Below are positions 50,135 through 58,247 of a DNA stretch of 64,000 nt, piece by piece; position 1 is the first letter of the stretch; each line of letters starts with the position of its first letter. Under the pieces are notes generated by a model. The model was not told the origin of the DNA, did no database searches, and was given only the letters and a program-made list of their open reading frames with translations. Position numbers and translations under genes: made by a program. Origin of the DNA: Deltaproteobacteria bacterium (GTDB taxonomy: Bacteria; Myxococcota_A; UBA9042; PHBI01); contig JACKFA010000003.1 of assembly GCA_020632715.1 (NCBI GenBank), forward strand, positions 62,001 through 126,000. The letters are read 5' to 3'.

Positions 50135-52369
50135 GTGAACTGGATCTGCTCTCACTGCGGCGAGAAGTACGCCGAGCAGCGCACCCGCTGCTCGCTCGAC
50201 GGCCAGCGTGTCGTCGAGGATCTCGCCGGGCAGACGATCGGCGGCCGCTACCGGATCCGCGAGCTCATCGGCGTCGGCGGCATGGACAGCACGGTCTGGA
50301 AGGCGTGGCAGGCCGGGACCGAGCGGACGGTCGCCATCAAGGTGCTCCCGCCGGCGGATGACGACGCGGCGAAGCGGTTCTCGCGCGGCGCGCGCATCGC
50401 GGCGAACCTGAGCCACCCGAACTGCACCATCATCCACGACTACGGGCAGACCGAGGACGGCAAGCTCTTCCTCGTCATGGAGTACCTGCAGGGGCAGGTG
50501 CTGCAGGACATCCTCGGCACCGACGGGATGAACCCCGCGGACGTCGTGCACATCGCCGATCAGGTGCTGCGCGCGCTCGAGCACGCGCACTCGCGCCGCG
50601 CGGTGCACCGCGACCTGAAGCCCGACAACCTCTACCTCACGCGCCGCAACGAAGACGCGCTGCACGTGAAGATCCTCGACTTCGGCATCGCGAAGTACAT
50701 CGAGGAGGACCCGACCGATCCCCAGCCCGACCACGGCGGGCTCGGCGAGGAGCTGGTCACCGAGCAGCGGCAGGTCTGCGGGACGCCGCAGTACATGGCG
50801 CCCGAGCAGGTCGTCGGCGGGCGCGTCGACGCCACGACCGATCTGTACTCGCTCGGCGTCGTGATGTTCCGGATGCTCACGGGGCGGCTCCCGTTCGACG
50901 GGAAGACCCGCTACGAGCTCTACCAGAAGCACCTGCAGGAGCCGCCGCCCGCGTTCCGGATGGTGCGTCCCGACCTCGAGTTCCCGGCGCGCCTCGAGCT
51001 CATCATCATGAAGGCGCTCGCGAAGCAGCCGTCGCAGCGCTTTCAGACGGCCGCCGACATGCGGAAGGCCCTGGGCGAGGTCGAGCTCCACGGCGGCGAC
51101 CGGCGCCAGCGCACGGGGAACCACCCGCGCGTGGCGGTGAAGAGCACGTCGCCGAGCCTCGGCTCGAAGAAGGGGCTCACCGTGGTCCTCCAGGGGGAGG
51201 TGGCGGCCACGGAGACGTACGACGTCGACCAGACCGCGGCGCTGCCGTACTCGGCGCACACGCAGGCCCTGCCGAACGCGGTCGCGTGGGCGGCCCTCGC
51301 CGACGAGCCCGACGTCGACGACATGGACGCCGAGACGCTCCTCGTGCCCGACGCGCCGCTGCCGTCGCTGCGTCGGAGCGCGGCGAGCCTCCAGGCGGTG
51401 GTCGTGCCGGAGCCGTCGCAGACCGAGCCGAGCTCGGTGTCGCAGCACTCGGCGGCGTTCGCGCCGATCCGGGAGCCGGTGCAGCGGAAGTGGCTCGTCG
51501 CGGCCGTGCTCCTCGGCGCGTTCCTCCTCGGGGTGGGCGGCGTCGCGGGGCTGATGGCGGTGCTGCGCCAGCCGAAGGCCCCACCGGCCGTGGCGGACGC
51601 GCCGGCGAGCGGGGTCGTGGCGCCGGTCGGGGCGGGCGAGGTGGAGCTCGCGCCGGGTAGCGCGGCGGGCGCGACGCTCGGCGCGGTCTCGACGCCGTCC
51701 GCCGGCCCGACCGGCGGCGAGCTCGCGGGCGCCTCGCTCGGCGAGGTCGCGCTGCCCGAGGGGCCAGCGGGGATCGCGCCCGAGGCTCCAGGCGAGGTCG
51801 ACGAGGTCCCGGCCGCGGCCCTCCGCGAGGTGCAGATCGACAGCCTCCCGCGCGGCGCGCACGTGCAGATCGGCGACCTCGACGGCGGCGAGACGCCGAC
51901 GGTCGTGTCGCTCCCGGACGGTGACCACGACGCCGTCGTCACGAAGGAAGGCTACGCCACCGAGCACATCACCGTGCACGTGGCCGAGGGGAGCCCGGCG
52001 ACGCTCCGGCACGTGGTGTCGCTCTCGCTCGCGGCGCCGCAGCCGACGACCGAGGTCCGCCACGAGCCGCGCCCGGCGGTGGTCGAGCCGAAGCCGGCGC
52101 CGCGGGAGGTCGCGCCAGCGCCGCGGCAGGAGACGCCGCGTCCGGCGCGCGCCGAGCCCGCGCCGACGCCGCCCGCGACGACGTCGACGCCGCCCGCCAC
52201 CCCCGCGGCGAGCGACAAGCCCGACAAGCCCAAGGTCGAGATCCTCGGGGATCCCTCGCCGGCGCCGGTCGAGAAGAAGGCCGCGCCGCGGAAGCCGAGC
52301 GTCGACATCCTCGACGACGGCGGCGCCGCCGCGAAGAAGGCGAAGCCGAAGGTCGAGCTCCTCGAGTAG
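50135..52369 (+). CDS. Transmembrane Ser/Thr kinase with external PEGA domain
   Basis: 744 residues from a GTG at MNWICSHCGEKY; the ribosome binding site is weak, but the zinc ribbon (Cys5, 8, 19) starts here. The kinase domain has GVGGMD in the glycine loop (Asp replaces the usual final Gly), Lys69, HRDLKPDN (Asp160) and DFG (Asp182). One transmembrane helix at about 452-475 separates it from a periplasmic part with a PEGA domain (about 566-640) and a Pro/Ala/Lys-rich tail. The tail ends with three copies of KP[K/S]V[E/D][I/L]L. Last gene of the operon with the TPR protein and the binding protein, suggesting ligand input to the kinase. Confidence 0.9.
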   Translation: MNWICSHCGEKYAEQRTRCSLDGQRVVEDLAGQTIGGRYRIRELIGVGGMDSTVWKAWQAGTERTVAIKVLPPADDDAAKRFSRGARIAANLSHPNCTIIHDYGQTEDGKLFLVMEYLQGQVLQDILGTDGMNPADVVHIADQVLRALEHAHSRRAVHRDLKPDNLYLTRRNEDALHVKILDFGIAKYIEEDPTDPQPDHGGLGEELVTEQRQVCGTPQYMAPEQVVGGRVDATTDLYSLGVVMFRMLTGRLPFDGKTRYELYQKHLQEPPPAFRMVRPDLEFPARLELIIMKALAKQPSQRFQTAADMRKALGEVELHGGDRRQRTGNHPRVAVKSTSPSLGSKKGLTVVLQGEVAATETYDVDQTAALPYSAHTQALPNAVAWAALADEPDVDDMDAETLLVPDAPLPSLRRSAASLQAVVVPEPSQTEPSSVSQHSAAFAPIREPVQRKWLVAAVLLGAFLLGVGGVAGLMAVLRQPKAPPAVADAPASGVVAPVGAGEVELAPGSAAGATLGAVSTPSAGPTGGELAGASLGEVALPEGPAGIAPEAPGEVDEVPAAALREVQIDSLPRGAHVQIGDLDGGETPTVVSLPDGDHDAVVTKEGYATEHITVHVAEGSPATLRHVVSLSLAAPQPTTEVRHEPRPAVVEPKPAPREVAPAPRQETPRPARAEPAPTPPATTSTPPATPAASDKPDKPKVEILGDPSPAPVEKKAAPRKPSVDILDDGGAAAKKAKPKVELLE

Positions 52370-52381
52370 GCGGGGCGCGCG

Positions 52382-53119
52382 TCAGGCCGGCGCGGCATGC
52401 GCGCGAGGACCCGCGGAGGCGGCGGCGCGGGCGCGCGCGATGGCGTCGTCGAGGAGCGCGAGCTTCCGGCCGAGGTCGGGCTGCGTCGAGAGCGGCCCGT
52501 AGCTCGCGAGGCCGGTCGCGAAGGCGGGGGCGAAGGTGCGGCGCACGTCCTCGAGGTAGGGGAGGGCGAGCGGATCGGCCCCGTCGAGCAGCGGCGCCCC
52601 GTAGTAGCGGGCGAGCTCGTCGGCGGGGGCGCGGTGGGGGTGCGTCGGGGCTGCGGTGGTGACCTCGTAGACGTGGTCGCGATCGCGCACGAGGCGCGTC
52701 GCGAGGGGGACGAGCCCCGCGTCCGCGACGGCGGGCATGAGCTCCCCGTTGAAGCGCGGGCAGCAGAGCACGATGACGTCGAGGTGCGCGAGGACGCCGG
52801 GCGCGGCGCGCAGCATGCGGGCGACCGAGCGCGCCCCGATGCCGGCGATGACGGCGACGTCGACCTCGCCGGGGAGGATGGCGGTCAGGCCGTCGCCGGT
52901 GCGGAGGGCGAGGCGCGCCCCCCAGGTGGCGAGCTCGGCCTCGTGGCGCTCGCGGTAGGCCTGGGCGGCCGCGTCCTGCCGCTCGACGCCGACGACCCGC
53001 ACGCCGGGCCGGCGCAGGAGCAGCGCGTCGATGAGGAGGCCCTGGTCGTACCCGACGTCGGCCACGCGACGGGCGCGATCCGGGATGGCGGCGTAGATGG
53101 CTTCGAGCCGAGCGCGCAC
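52382..53119 (-). CDS. TrmK-like tRNA adenine-N1 methyltransferase
   Basis: 245 residues from GTG (MRARLEAIYAAIP), chosen for GGAGG eight bases upstream. The SAM-binding motif is 'RRVADVGYDQGLLIDALLLRRPGVRVVGVERQDAA' and further family segments are 'RTGDGLTAILPGEVDVAVIAGIGARSVARML' and 'VIVLCCPRFNGELMPAV'. TrmK makes m1A22 in tRNA of Gram-positive bacteria; this homologue differs at the usual catalytic NP-type positions, so substrate assignment is tentative. Ends 12 bp from the 3' end of the PEGA kinase gene. Confidence 0.75.
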   Translation of the reverse strand: MRARLEAIYAAIPDRARRVADVGYDQGLLIDALLLRRPGVRVVGVERQDAAAQAYRERHEAELATWGARLALRTGDGLTAILPGEVDVAVIAGIGARSVARMLRAAPGVLAHLDVIVLCCPRFNGELMPAVADAGLVPLATRLVRDRDHVYEVTTAAPTHPHRAPADELARYYGAPLLDGADPLALPYLEDVRRTFAPAFATGLASYGPLSTQPDLGRKLALLDDAIARARAAASAGPRAHAAPA

Positions 53120-53368
53120 GGTTTCAGCCTCCGTGGCGACCGCCGGGCCTGTCCGGCGGCCGGGGAACCCGCGGGGCGGGCTCCCCGTGGCGGGCGACCC
53201 GGGCGGGGCCGGGGTCGCGGGGAGACCGGCTCCCCGCGCGCAATCATCGCACGAACGCGACGGATGCGTGAATTCGTCGGCGACATGCGGTATCGACGGC
53301 GGCCGTCGCGGGCGTCCGCCGGGCGCGCGCGGCGGCGACGACGACGACGCGAGCGAGGCGGTGCCGAG
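53120..53368. other. Divergent GC-rich intergenic region
   Basis: 249 bases between the TrmK-like and YceI-like starts. It holds several short GC hairpins (for example GGGGAG-ACCGG-CTCCCC near 53218-53234) but no clear promoter or gene. Confidence 0.4.
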
Positions 53369-53923
53369 ATGGCCAGCGAGCACGACGAGAGGAGCGGCGA
53401 GTGCCAGGTCTTCACCTTCAAGGAGGGCCTGCTCTCGGCGGTCGCGCACGACCTGAAGATCGCGGTCGAGCGCTGGTCGCTCACCGCGGACGCCGAGGCC
53501 GGGACGGTGTCCGCGCGCTTCGACCTGCGCTCGCTCAACCCGGTCACGGCGATGAAGGACGGGAGCGAGGCGCGGGGGGCGCTCGGGACGCGTGACCTCG
53601 CGAAGATCAAGGACACGATCCAGGACACGGTGCTCGAGGTGCGGAAGCGCGGCGCCGAGGCGCGCTTCACGAGCACGCGCGTGGCGGCGGCCGGCGAGGG
53701 CTACGTGGTCGAGGGGGACCTCGAGCTCGCGGGGCGGAAGCGGGGCGTGAAGGCCGACGTGAAGCGCGTCGGCGGCGAGCTCGTGACCGAGGTGCGGCTC
53801 CACCAGCCCGACTTCGGCATCAAGCCCTACTCGGCGATGCTCGGGGCGCTGAAGATCAAGCCCGACGTGGTCGTGCGCCTCGCGGTGCCGGCCGCGACGG
53901 CGACCTCCGGAGGCGAGGCGTGA
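53369..53923 (+). CDS. YceI-like lipocalin-fold protein, cytoplasmic
   Basis: 184 residues, starting MASEHDERSGECQVF. The 'FKEGLLSAVAHDLKIAVERWSLTAD', 'VSARFDLRSLNPVTAMKDGSEARGAL' and 'EGDLELAGRKRGVKADVKRVGGELVTEVRLHQPDFGIKPYSAMLGALKIKPDVVVRLAV' segments follow the YceI domain, a beta-barrel that binds isoprenoid-like lipids. No signal peptide is present, unlike periplasmic YceI of enterobacteria. GTGA overlap with the TtcA-like gene. Confidence 0.82.
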   Translation: MASEHDERSGECQVFTFKEGLLSAVAHDLKIAVERWSLTADAEAGTVSARFDLRSLNPVTAMKDGSEARGALGTRDLAKIKDTIQDTVLEVRKRGAEARFTSTRVAAAGEGYVVEGDLELAGRKRGVKADVKRVGGELVTEVRLHQPDFGIKPYSAMLGALKIKPDVVVRLAVPAATATSGGEA

Positions 53924-54849
53924 AGGCGTACACCCAGATGGCCCCGCCGCCGGGGCGCGAGACGATGGCGCTCGAGAACAAGCTCCTCGGCAAGGTGATG
54001 AGCGCGAGCCACGACTTCGGCATGATCGGCCCCGACGATCGCGTCATGGCCTGCGTCTCCGGCGGGAAGGACAGCTACGTGATGCTGCACCTCCTGCGCG
54101 CGATGCAGTCGAAGGTGCCGTTCGAGTTCACGATCGTCGCGGTGAACCTCGACCAGAAGCAGCCGAACTTCCCGGCGGACGTGATCCCGCGCTTCATGGA
54201 GGAGAACGGCTACGACTACCGCGTCGTCGAGCGCGACACGTACTCGGTCGTGCTCGAGAAGGTGCCGGAGAACAAGACGTACTGCTCGCTGTGCTCGCGG
54301 CTCCGGCGCGGGATCCTCTACGACACGGCGGTCGAGCTCGGCGCGACGAAGATCGCGCTCGGTCACCACAAGGACGACATCGTCGAGACGCTCGCGCTGA
54401 ACCTCTTCTACTCGGGGCAGCTGAAGGCGATGCCGCCGATCCTGCGCTCGGACGACGGGCGCAACACGGTGATCCGGCCGCTCGCGTACTGCTACGAGGA
54501 GGAGGTGGCGGAGCTCGCCGCGGCGCTCGCGTTCCCGATCATCCCGTGCGACCTGTGCGGCTCGCAGGAGAACCTGCAGCGGAAGAAGGTGAAGGCGCTC
54601 CTCGCGGCGCTCCACGCCGAGAACCCGAAGGTGAAGGGGAACCTGTTCGCGGCGCTCGGCAACGTGCGCCCGTCGCACCTCCTCGATCGGAAGCTCTGGA
54701 AGAAGCTCGGGATCGACGCGCCGAGCGGGAAGGACGAGTTCCTGCGCGGCATCGAGGGCGAGGACGAGGGCGGCTGCGGGGCCGGCGAGGGGGCGCTGGC
54801 TGGGCCCGTGACGGCGCAGGTGGCGGAGCTGCGGCTCGGGCGCGGCTGA
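53920..54849 (+). CDS. ttcA: TtcA-like tRNA 2-thiocytidine synthetase
   Basis: 309 residues, GTG start. The PP-loop is SGGKDS (47-52). The Fe-S cysteines are in YCSLC (Cys122, Cys125) and PCDLCG (Cys210, Cys213), as expected of TtcA, which puts sulfur on C32 of some tRNAs. 'GHHKDDIVETLALNLFYSGQLKAMPP' and 'VIRPLAY' are also conserved. The C-terminus ends in a Gly/Glu-rich tail. A CACGGAG-family hairpin follows 50 bases downstream. Confidence 0.92.
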   Translation: MKAYTQMAPPPGRETMALENKLLGKVMSASHDFGMIGPDDRVMACVSGGKDSYVMLHLLRAMQSKVPFEFTIVAVNLDQKQPNFPADVIPRFMEENGYDYRVVERDTYSVVLEKVPENKTYCSLCSRLRRGILYDTAVELGATKIALGHHKDDIVETLALNLFYSGQLKAMPPILRSDDGRNTVIRPLAYCYEEEVAELAAALAFPIIPCDLCGSQENLQRKKVKALLAALHAENPKVKGNLFAALGNVRPSHLLDRKLWKKLGIDAPSGKDEFLRGIEGEDEGGCGAGEGALAGPVTAQVAELRLGRG

Positions 54850-54899
54850 CGCCGGGGCGCGGCGCGGCGTTCAGGGCGCGGCCGGAACTCGGCGGGGAC

Positions 54900-54965
54900 A
54901 ACCACGGAGGCACGGAGGCACGGAGGGATCCTGCTTGGCCCGGCTCCCTCCGTGCCTCCGTGGTT
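54900..54965. repeat. CACGGAG-family hairpin between convergent genes
   Basis: The left arm (from AACCACGGAGGCACGGAG, 54900-54928) pairs with TCCCTCCGTGCCTCCGTGG at 54945-54963, continuing to GTT; the left arm has one extra 8-base GGAGGCAC step. The loop is about 16 bases. It lies between the ttcA and SDR 3' ends and is followed on the plus strand by TTTTCCC, so it could terminate transcription. Related to the element at 19496-19664. Confidence 0.88.
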
Positions 54966-55006
54966 TTCCCTTCTGGATCAGTCTGGTGCGGGAATGTGAA
55001 CGATGT

Positions 55007-55948
55007 TCACTCTTCGGCGCCGTCCCCATCCTCCGGCGTCGGGTCGTAGACCGCGAACTCCTCGCGCACCGGCTGCCGCAGGTGGAGCCCGTGGAAGGGC
55101 TTGATGCGGTCGTGCTTCGGGATCGGGATGAGCTGCGCCTTCGAGAGCGAGGCGGCGCCGTCGACCTTGAGGGTCTCGCCGTTGATGAACGCGGCCGCCT
55201 CGGACAGGAGGAAGCACGTCGCCGCCGAGACCTCGCTCTCCGTGCCCGGGCGCGACGTCGGGTTCGAGCCGAACACGACGGCCGCGCGCTCGGCGACCGA
55301 CTTCGGGTAGCTGTCGAGGCCGCTCGAGAGGATGAAGCCAGGCGCGACCGCGTTCACGCGCACGCCCGCCGCGGCCCACTCGATGGCGAGCGTCTTGGTC
55401 AGGTTCACGACGCCGGCGCGCGCGGCGCCCGTGTGGGCCATGCCGGGGAAGCCGTTCCACATGTCCGCGACGATGCTCACGATGGACCCGCCGTGCCGCG
55501 CCATCGAGCGCTTGAACACCGCCTGCGACACGAACCACGTGCCGTTCAGGTTCGTGTCGATGACCGCGCGCCAGCCCTTCGGCTTGATCATCACCGCGGG
55601 GAGCGCGAACTGGCCGCCCGCGTTGTTCACGAGGAGGTCGATCCGGCCGTGCTCCTTGACGGCCTGCAGGATGACCTCGTCGACCACCTCCTCGTCGCGG
55701 ATGTCGAGCATCGCCGCGAACGCCTCGCCGCCGCTCGCCTTGATCTCCTCGATGGTGGCGGCGAGCGGGTCCATGCGCCGCCCGGCCACCAGCACGCGCG
55801 CGCCGAGCGCCGCGAGCTCGTGGGCGATGCACCGCCCGATGCCGGTGCCGCCGCCCGTGACGAGGGCGACCTTGCCGGCGAAGAGGCCATCGCGGAAGAT
55901 GCTCTGATAGCGCGAGGGGGCCGTGCTGCTGTCCGATTCTGTGGGCAT
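55007..55948 (-). CDS. Short-chain dehydrogenase/reductase, PECR-like trans-2-enoyl-CoA reductase
   Basis: 313 residues from MPTESDSST. NADP-binding TGGGTGIG (31-38), NNAGG and 'DTNLNGTWFVSQAVFKRSM' mark an SDR. The active-site stretch 'GGSIVSIVADMWNGFPGMAHTGAARAGVVNLTKTLAIEWAAAGVRVNAVAPG' lacks the usual YxxxK tyrosine and matches peroxisomal trans-2-enoyl-CoA reductases ('GFPxxxHSGAARAGVYNLTKxLAxEWA') rather than ordinary SDRs. Role is likely enoyl-CoA reduction in fatty-acid metabolism. A 45-residue C-terminal extension is acidic at the end. Confidence 0.85.
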   Translation of the reverse strand: MPTESDSSTAPSRYQSIFRDGLFAGKVALVTGGGTGIGRCIAHELAALGARVLVAGRRMDPLAATIEEIKASGGEAFAAMLDIRDEEVVDEVILQAVKEHGRIDLLVNNAGGQFALPAVMIKPKGWRAVIDTNLNGTWFVSQAVFKRSMARHGGSIVSIVADMWNGFPGMAHTGAARAGVVNLTKTLAIEWAAAGVRVNAVAPGFILSSGLDSYPKSVAERAAVVFGSNPTSRPGTESEVSAATCFLLSEAAAFINGETLKVDGAASLSKAQLIPIPKHDRIKPFHGLHLRQPVREEFAVYDPTPEDGDGAEE

Positions 55949-55985
55949 GGCCGGTTGATAGCGCCCGCGCTCGGGAAAGCCAACT

Positions 55986-57608
55986 GTGGATTCCGACAAA
56001 ATAACGACTATTACGGACACCCTCGCGGCCGTGCCGGTCGCCGAGCTCACGCGCTCGACCGCGGCCCGCCGCGTCGCCGAGCTCGCGAGCGAGAGCGAGC
56101 TCGTCGTGTCCTGCTTCGAGCACCGCGTGCGCCTGCCGCTCCCCGAGCGCTGGTGCCCCGACGACCGCCCCGATCTCGGCGAGCCGCCGGGCTGGGAGGC
56201 GGGCGTCCTCCCCGAGGCCAAGTACCAGAGCTTCTGCCACGACCGCCGCGTCGCGAGCTTCCACCCCGGCCACCGCGCGAAGTGGATGACCCACGAGCTC
56301 TGCCACGGGCTCGTCGGCTTCGCGTGGCGCCCCGACGCCTCCATCCTCTTCCACGCGCTCGCCGCGCGCCTCGCCGAGGTGCTCCCCGTCGCCCTCTGGT
56401 ACTTCTTCGACGAGATCGACCTCCTGCGCTGCCCCCGCCACGTCGGCTCCGGCGCCCTCTTCGACCTCCTCTGCCCCGCGTGCGAGGCCCTCGCGGGCAC
56501 CGCCCACCCGCGCCGCCCCGAGGGCGACGCCTTCCGCGAGGAGGGGCTCGCCTTCGTCCGCCGCGAGATCGCCCGCACGAAGGAGAGCATCACCTCGGGG
56601 ACGCCGCTCCCGTCCCGCTTCACGACCCTCGACCTCATGAGCGACGGCCTCGCGTACGCCGCCGCGCACGGCGAGCGCCTGCGCTCCCGCGAGATGGGCG
56701 AGCTCGTCGAGCGCTTCTGCGGCGCCGGCACGGGCCACCACGAGAGCCTCGAGAGCCTGATGGCGCGGATCGAGGAGCTCACGGCCTACGTCGTCGACGG
56801 CGCGCGCGCGACCGCCCTCCGCGGCGGGCGCTGGCGCTGGATCGCGCAGGATCTCGGCTGGCGCTTCCTCCAGATCCGCGCCGACTCCGAGGGGGAGATC
56901 GTGACCGTCCTCGACGGCCTCATCGACGTCCTCGCGGGCTCGCCGGGCGAGGACGCCGTCACGCGCGCGATCGTCGGCTACGAGGCGCTCGCGGAGGACT
57001 GGGAGGTGCCGCTCCCGGACGACGCGCTCGCCGTCGGCTACCCGCTCCCGCGCGGCTACGGGCGCTCCGTGCAGCAGCTCGGCGACGGCGTCGCGAGCGC
57101 CTGCCCCGTGGCGTTCGGCCTCCTCGGCGACGACGCCGGCGAGACCGTCGCCGCCTTCACGCTCGAGGATCGCCTCGAGCGGCGGCCCGTCGGGCGGCGC
57201 TTCGCCGACTTCCTCGAGCGCCACGCGCCGACCTCGCCGGTGACGATGGTCGCCCGCTACGAGGCGGCCGTGACGCACGCGGCCTCGCGCGACGCGGCGG
57301 AGCTGACGCTCGGCTTCGACGCCGCCGACATCACGATGGTGCGCCTCGCGAGCGGCGTCGAGCTCGTGGTGGCGCCGCCCGGGGCGCTCGACGACGAGGT
57401 CGAGGACGCCACGGGCGCGCAGCTCGTCGCGGTCGTGCGCGACACGGACGGCGCCGTCGGCGTCCACGCGCTGAGCGACGCGGCGGCGACGGTGCTCGCG
57501 CGCCTCGAGCTCGGCCCGGCATCGACGACCGAGCTCGAGCTGCCGCCCGAGGAGCTGCTCGTCCTCATCGACGCCGCCCTCATCGCCCCGCTCCGCTGGG
57601 GGCTCTGA
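55986..57608 (+). CDS. Unknown protein with HELCH zinc-peptidase-like motif
   Basis: 540 residues from GTG, divergent from the SDR gene. HELCH (His103-His107) in 'AKWMTHELCHGLVGFAW' fits HExxH, and a Cys cluster (Cys149, 163, 166) follows. The middle is helical with further His/Glu/Asp-rich stretches. The C-terminal 170 residues ('GRRFADFLERHAPTSPVTMVARYEAAVTHAASRDAAELTLGFDAADITMVRLASGVELV', then 'VRDTDGAVGVHALSDAAATVLARLELG') resemble in rhythm the HvfC/DUF2063 partner proteins of DUF692 oxidases; this is a weak impression. No precursor peptide or DUF692 gene is adjacent. Fourteen bases upstream of the Nudix gene and probably co-transcribed. Confidence 0.72.
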   Translation: MDSDKITTITDTLAAVPVAELTRSTAARRVAELASESELVVSCFEHRVRLPLPERWCPDDRPDLGEPPGWEAGVLPEAKYQSFCHDRRVASFHPGHRAKWMTHELCHGLVGFAWRPDASILFHALAARLAEVLPVALWYFFDEIDLLRCPRHVGSGALFDLLCPACEALAGTAHPRRPEGDAFREEGLAFVRREIARTKESITSGTPLPSRFTTLDLMSDGLAYAAAHGERLRSREMGELVERFCGAGTGHHESLESLMARIEELTAYVVDGARATALRGGRWRWIAQDLGWRFLQIRADSEGEIVTVLDGLIDVLAGSPGEDAVTRAIVGYEALAEDWEVPLPDDALAVGYPLPRGYGRSVQQLGDGVASACPVAFGLLGDDAGETVAAFTLEDRLERRPVGRRFADFLERHAPTSPVTMVARYEAAVTHAASRDAAELTLGFDAADITMVRLASGVELVVAPPGALDDEVEDATGAQLVAVVRDTDGAVGVHALSDAAATVLARLELGPASTTELELPPEELLVLIDAALIAPLRWGL

Positions 57609-57621
57609 GGATGGCGCGGCC

Positions 57622-58233
57622 GTGAGCGCCGCCGACCGCGACCTCGGGGCGCTCGGCGCGGCGCTCGCCCAACATCGCCCGGCGCGCCTCATGGCCTTCG
57701 TGGGGCCGCGGGCCGCGCGCGCCGCGGTGGCCGTCATCGCGCGCGCCCGACCGGGCGAGGAGCGAGGCGCGACCGAGCTCCTCTTCATCGAGCGCGGCCG
57801 CCGCGACGGCGACCCCTGGTCCGGCAACATGGCGTTCCCGGGTGGGCGCGCGGATCCCGGCGACGCCGACGCCGTCGCCACCGCGGCCCGCGAGGCGGCC
57901 GAGGAGGTCGGGGTCGCGCTCGATCGGGGCGCCGTCCTCGGGCGCCTCTCGCCCATCGTCGCGATGACCCACGACAAGCGCCGCCCGATGGTCGTCGAGC
58001 CCGTCGTCTTCGCGCTCGCCGCGGGCGACGCGCCGCTCGCGCTCGCGCCGGGCGAGGTCGCCGCGGCCGTGTGGATCCCCCTCGGCGCGCTCCGCGGGCG
58101 TGCCCACCGCGCGCGCCACCGTCACCGGGTGCTCGGCGTCCCGTGGCCGTTCCCGGCGTGGCGCGTCGACGGGCGCACCATCTGGGGCCTCACCCACCGG
58201 ATGGTGACCGAGCTCCTGCGCGCCACGCGCTGA
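57622..58233 (+). CDS. Nudix hydrolase, NudL/CoA-pyrophosphatase-like
   Basis: 203 residues, GTG start. The Nudix box is GGRADPGD...AAREAAEEVGV (about 74-98), with the catalytic REAAEEVG; the first Glu of the consensus is Asp. The preceding 'WSGNMAFPGGRADP' and 'DGDPWSGNM' match the NudL-type CoA diphosphatases ('HxGQxAFPGGxxdp'). It probably cleaves CoA or related nucleotide diphosphates in the cytosol. Confidence 0.87.
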   Translation: MSAADRDLGALGAALAQHRPARLMAFVGPRAARAAVAVIARARPGEERGATELLFIERGRRDGDPWSGNMAFPGGRADPGDADAVATAAREAAEEVGVALDRGAVLGRLSPIVAMTHDKRRPMVVEPVVFALAAGDAPLALAPGEVAAAVWIPLGALRGRAHRARHRHRVLGVPWPFPAWRVDGRTIWGLTHRMVTELLRATR

Positions 58234-58247
58234 GCACGCGGCGGCGC

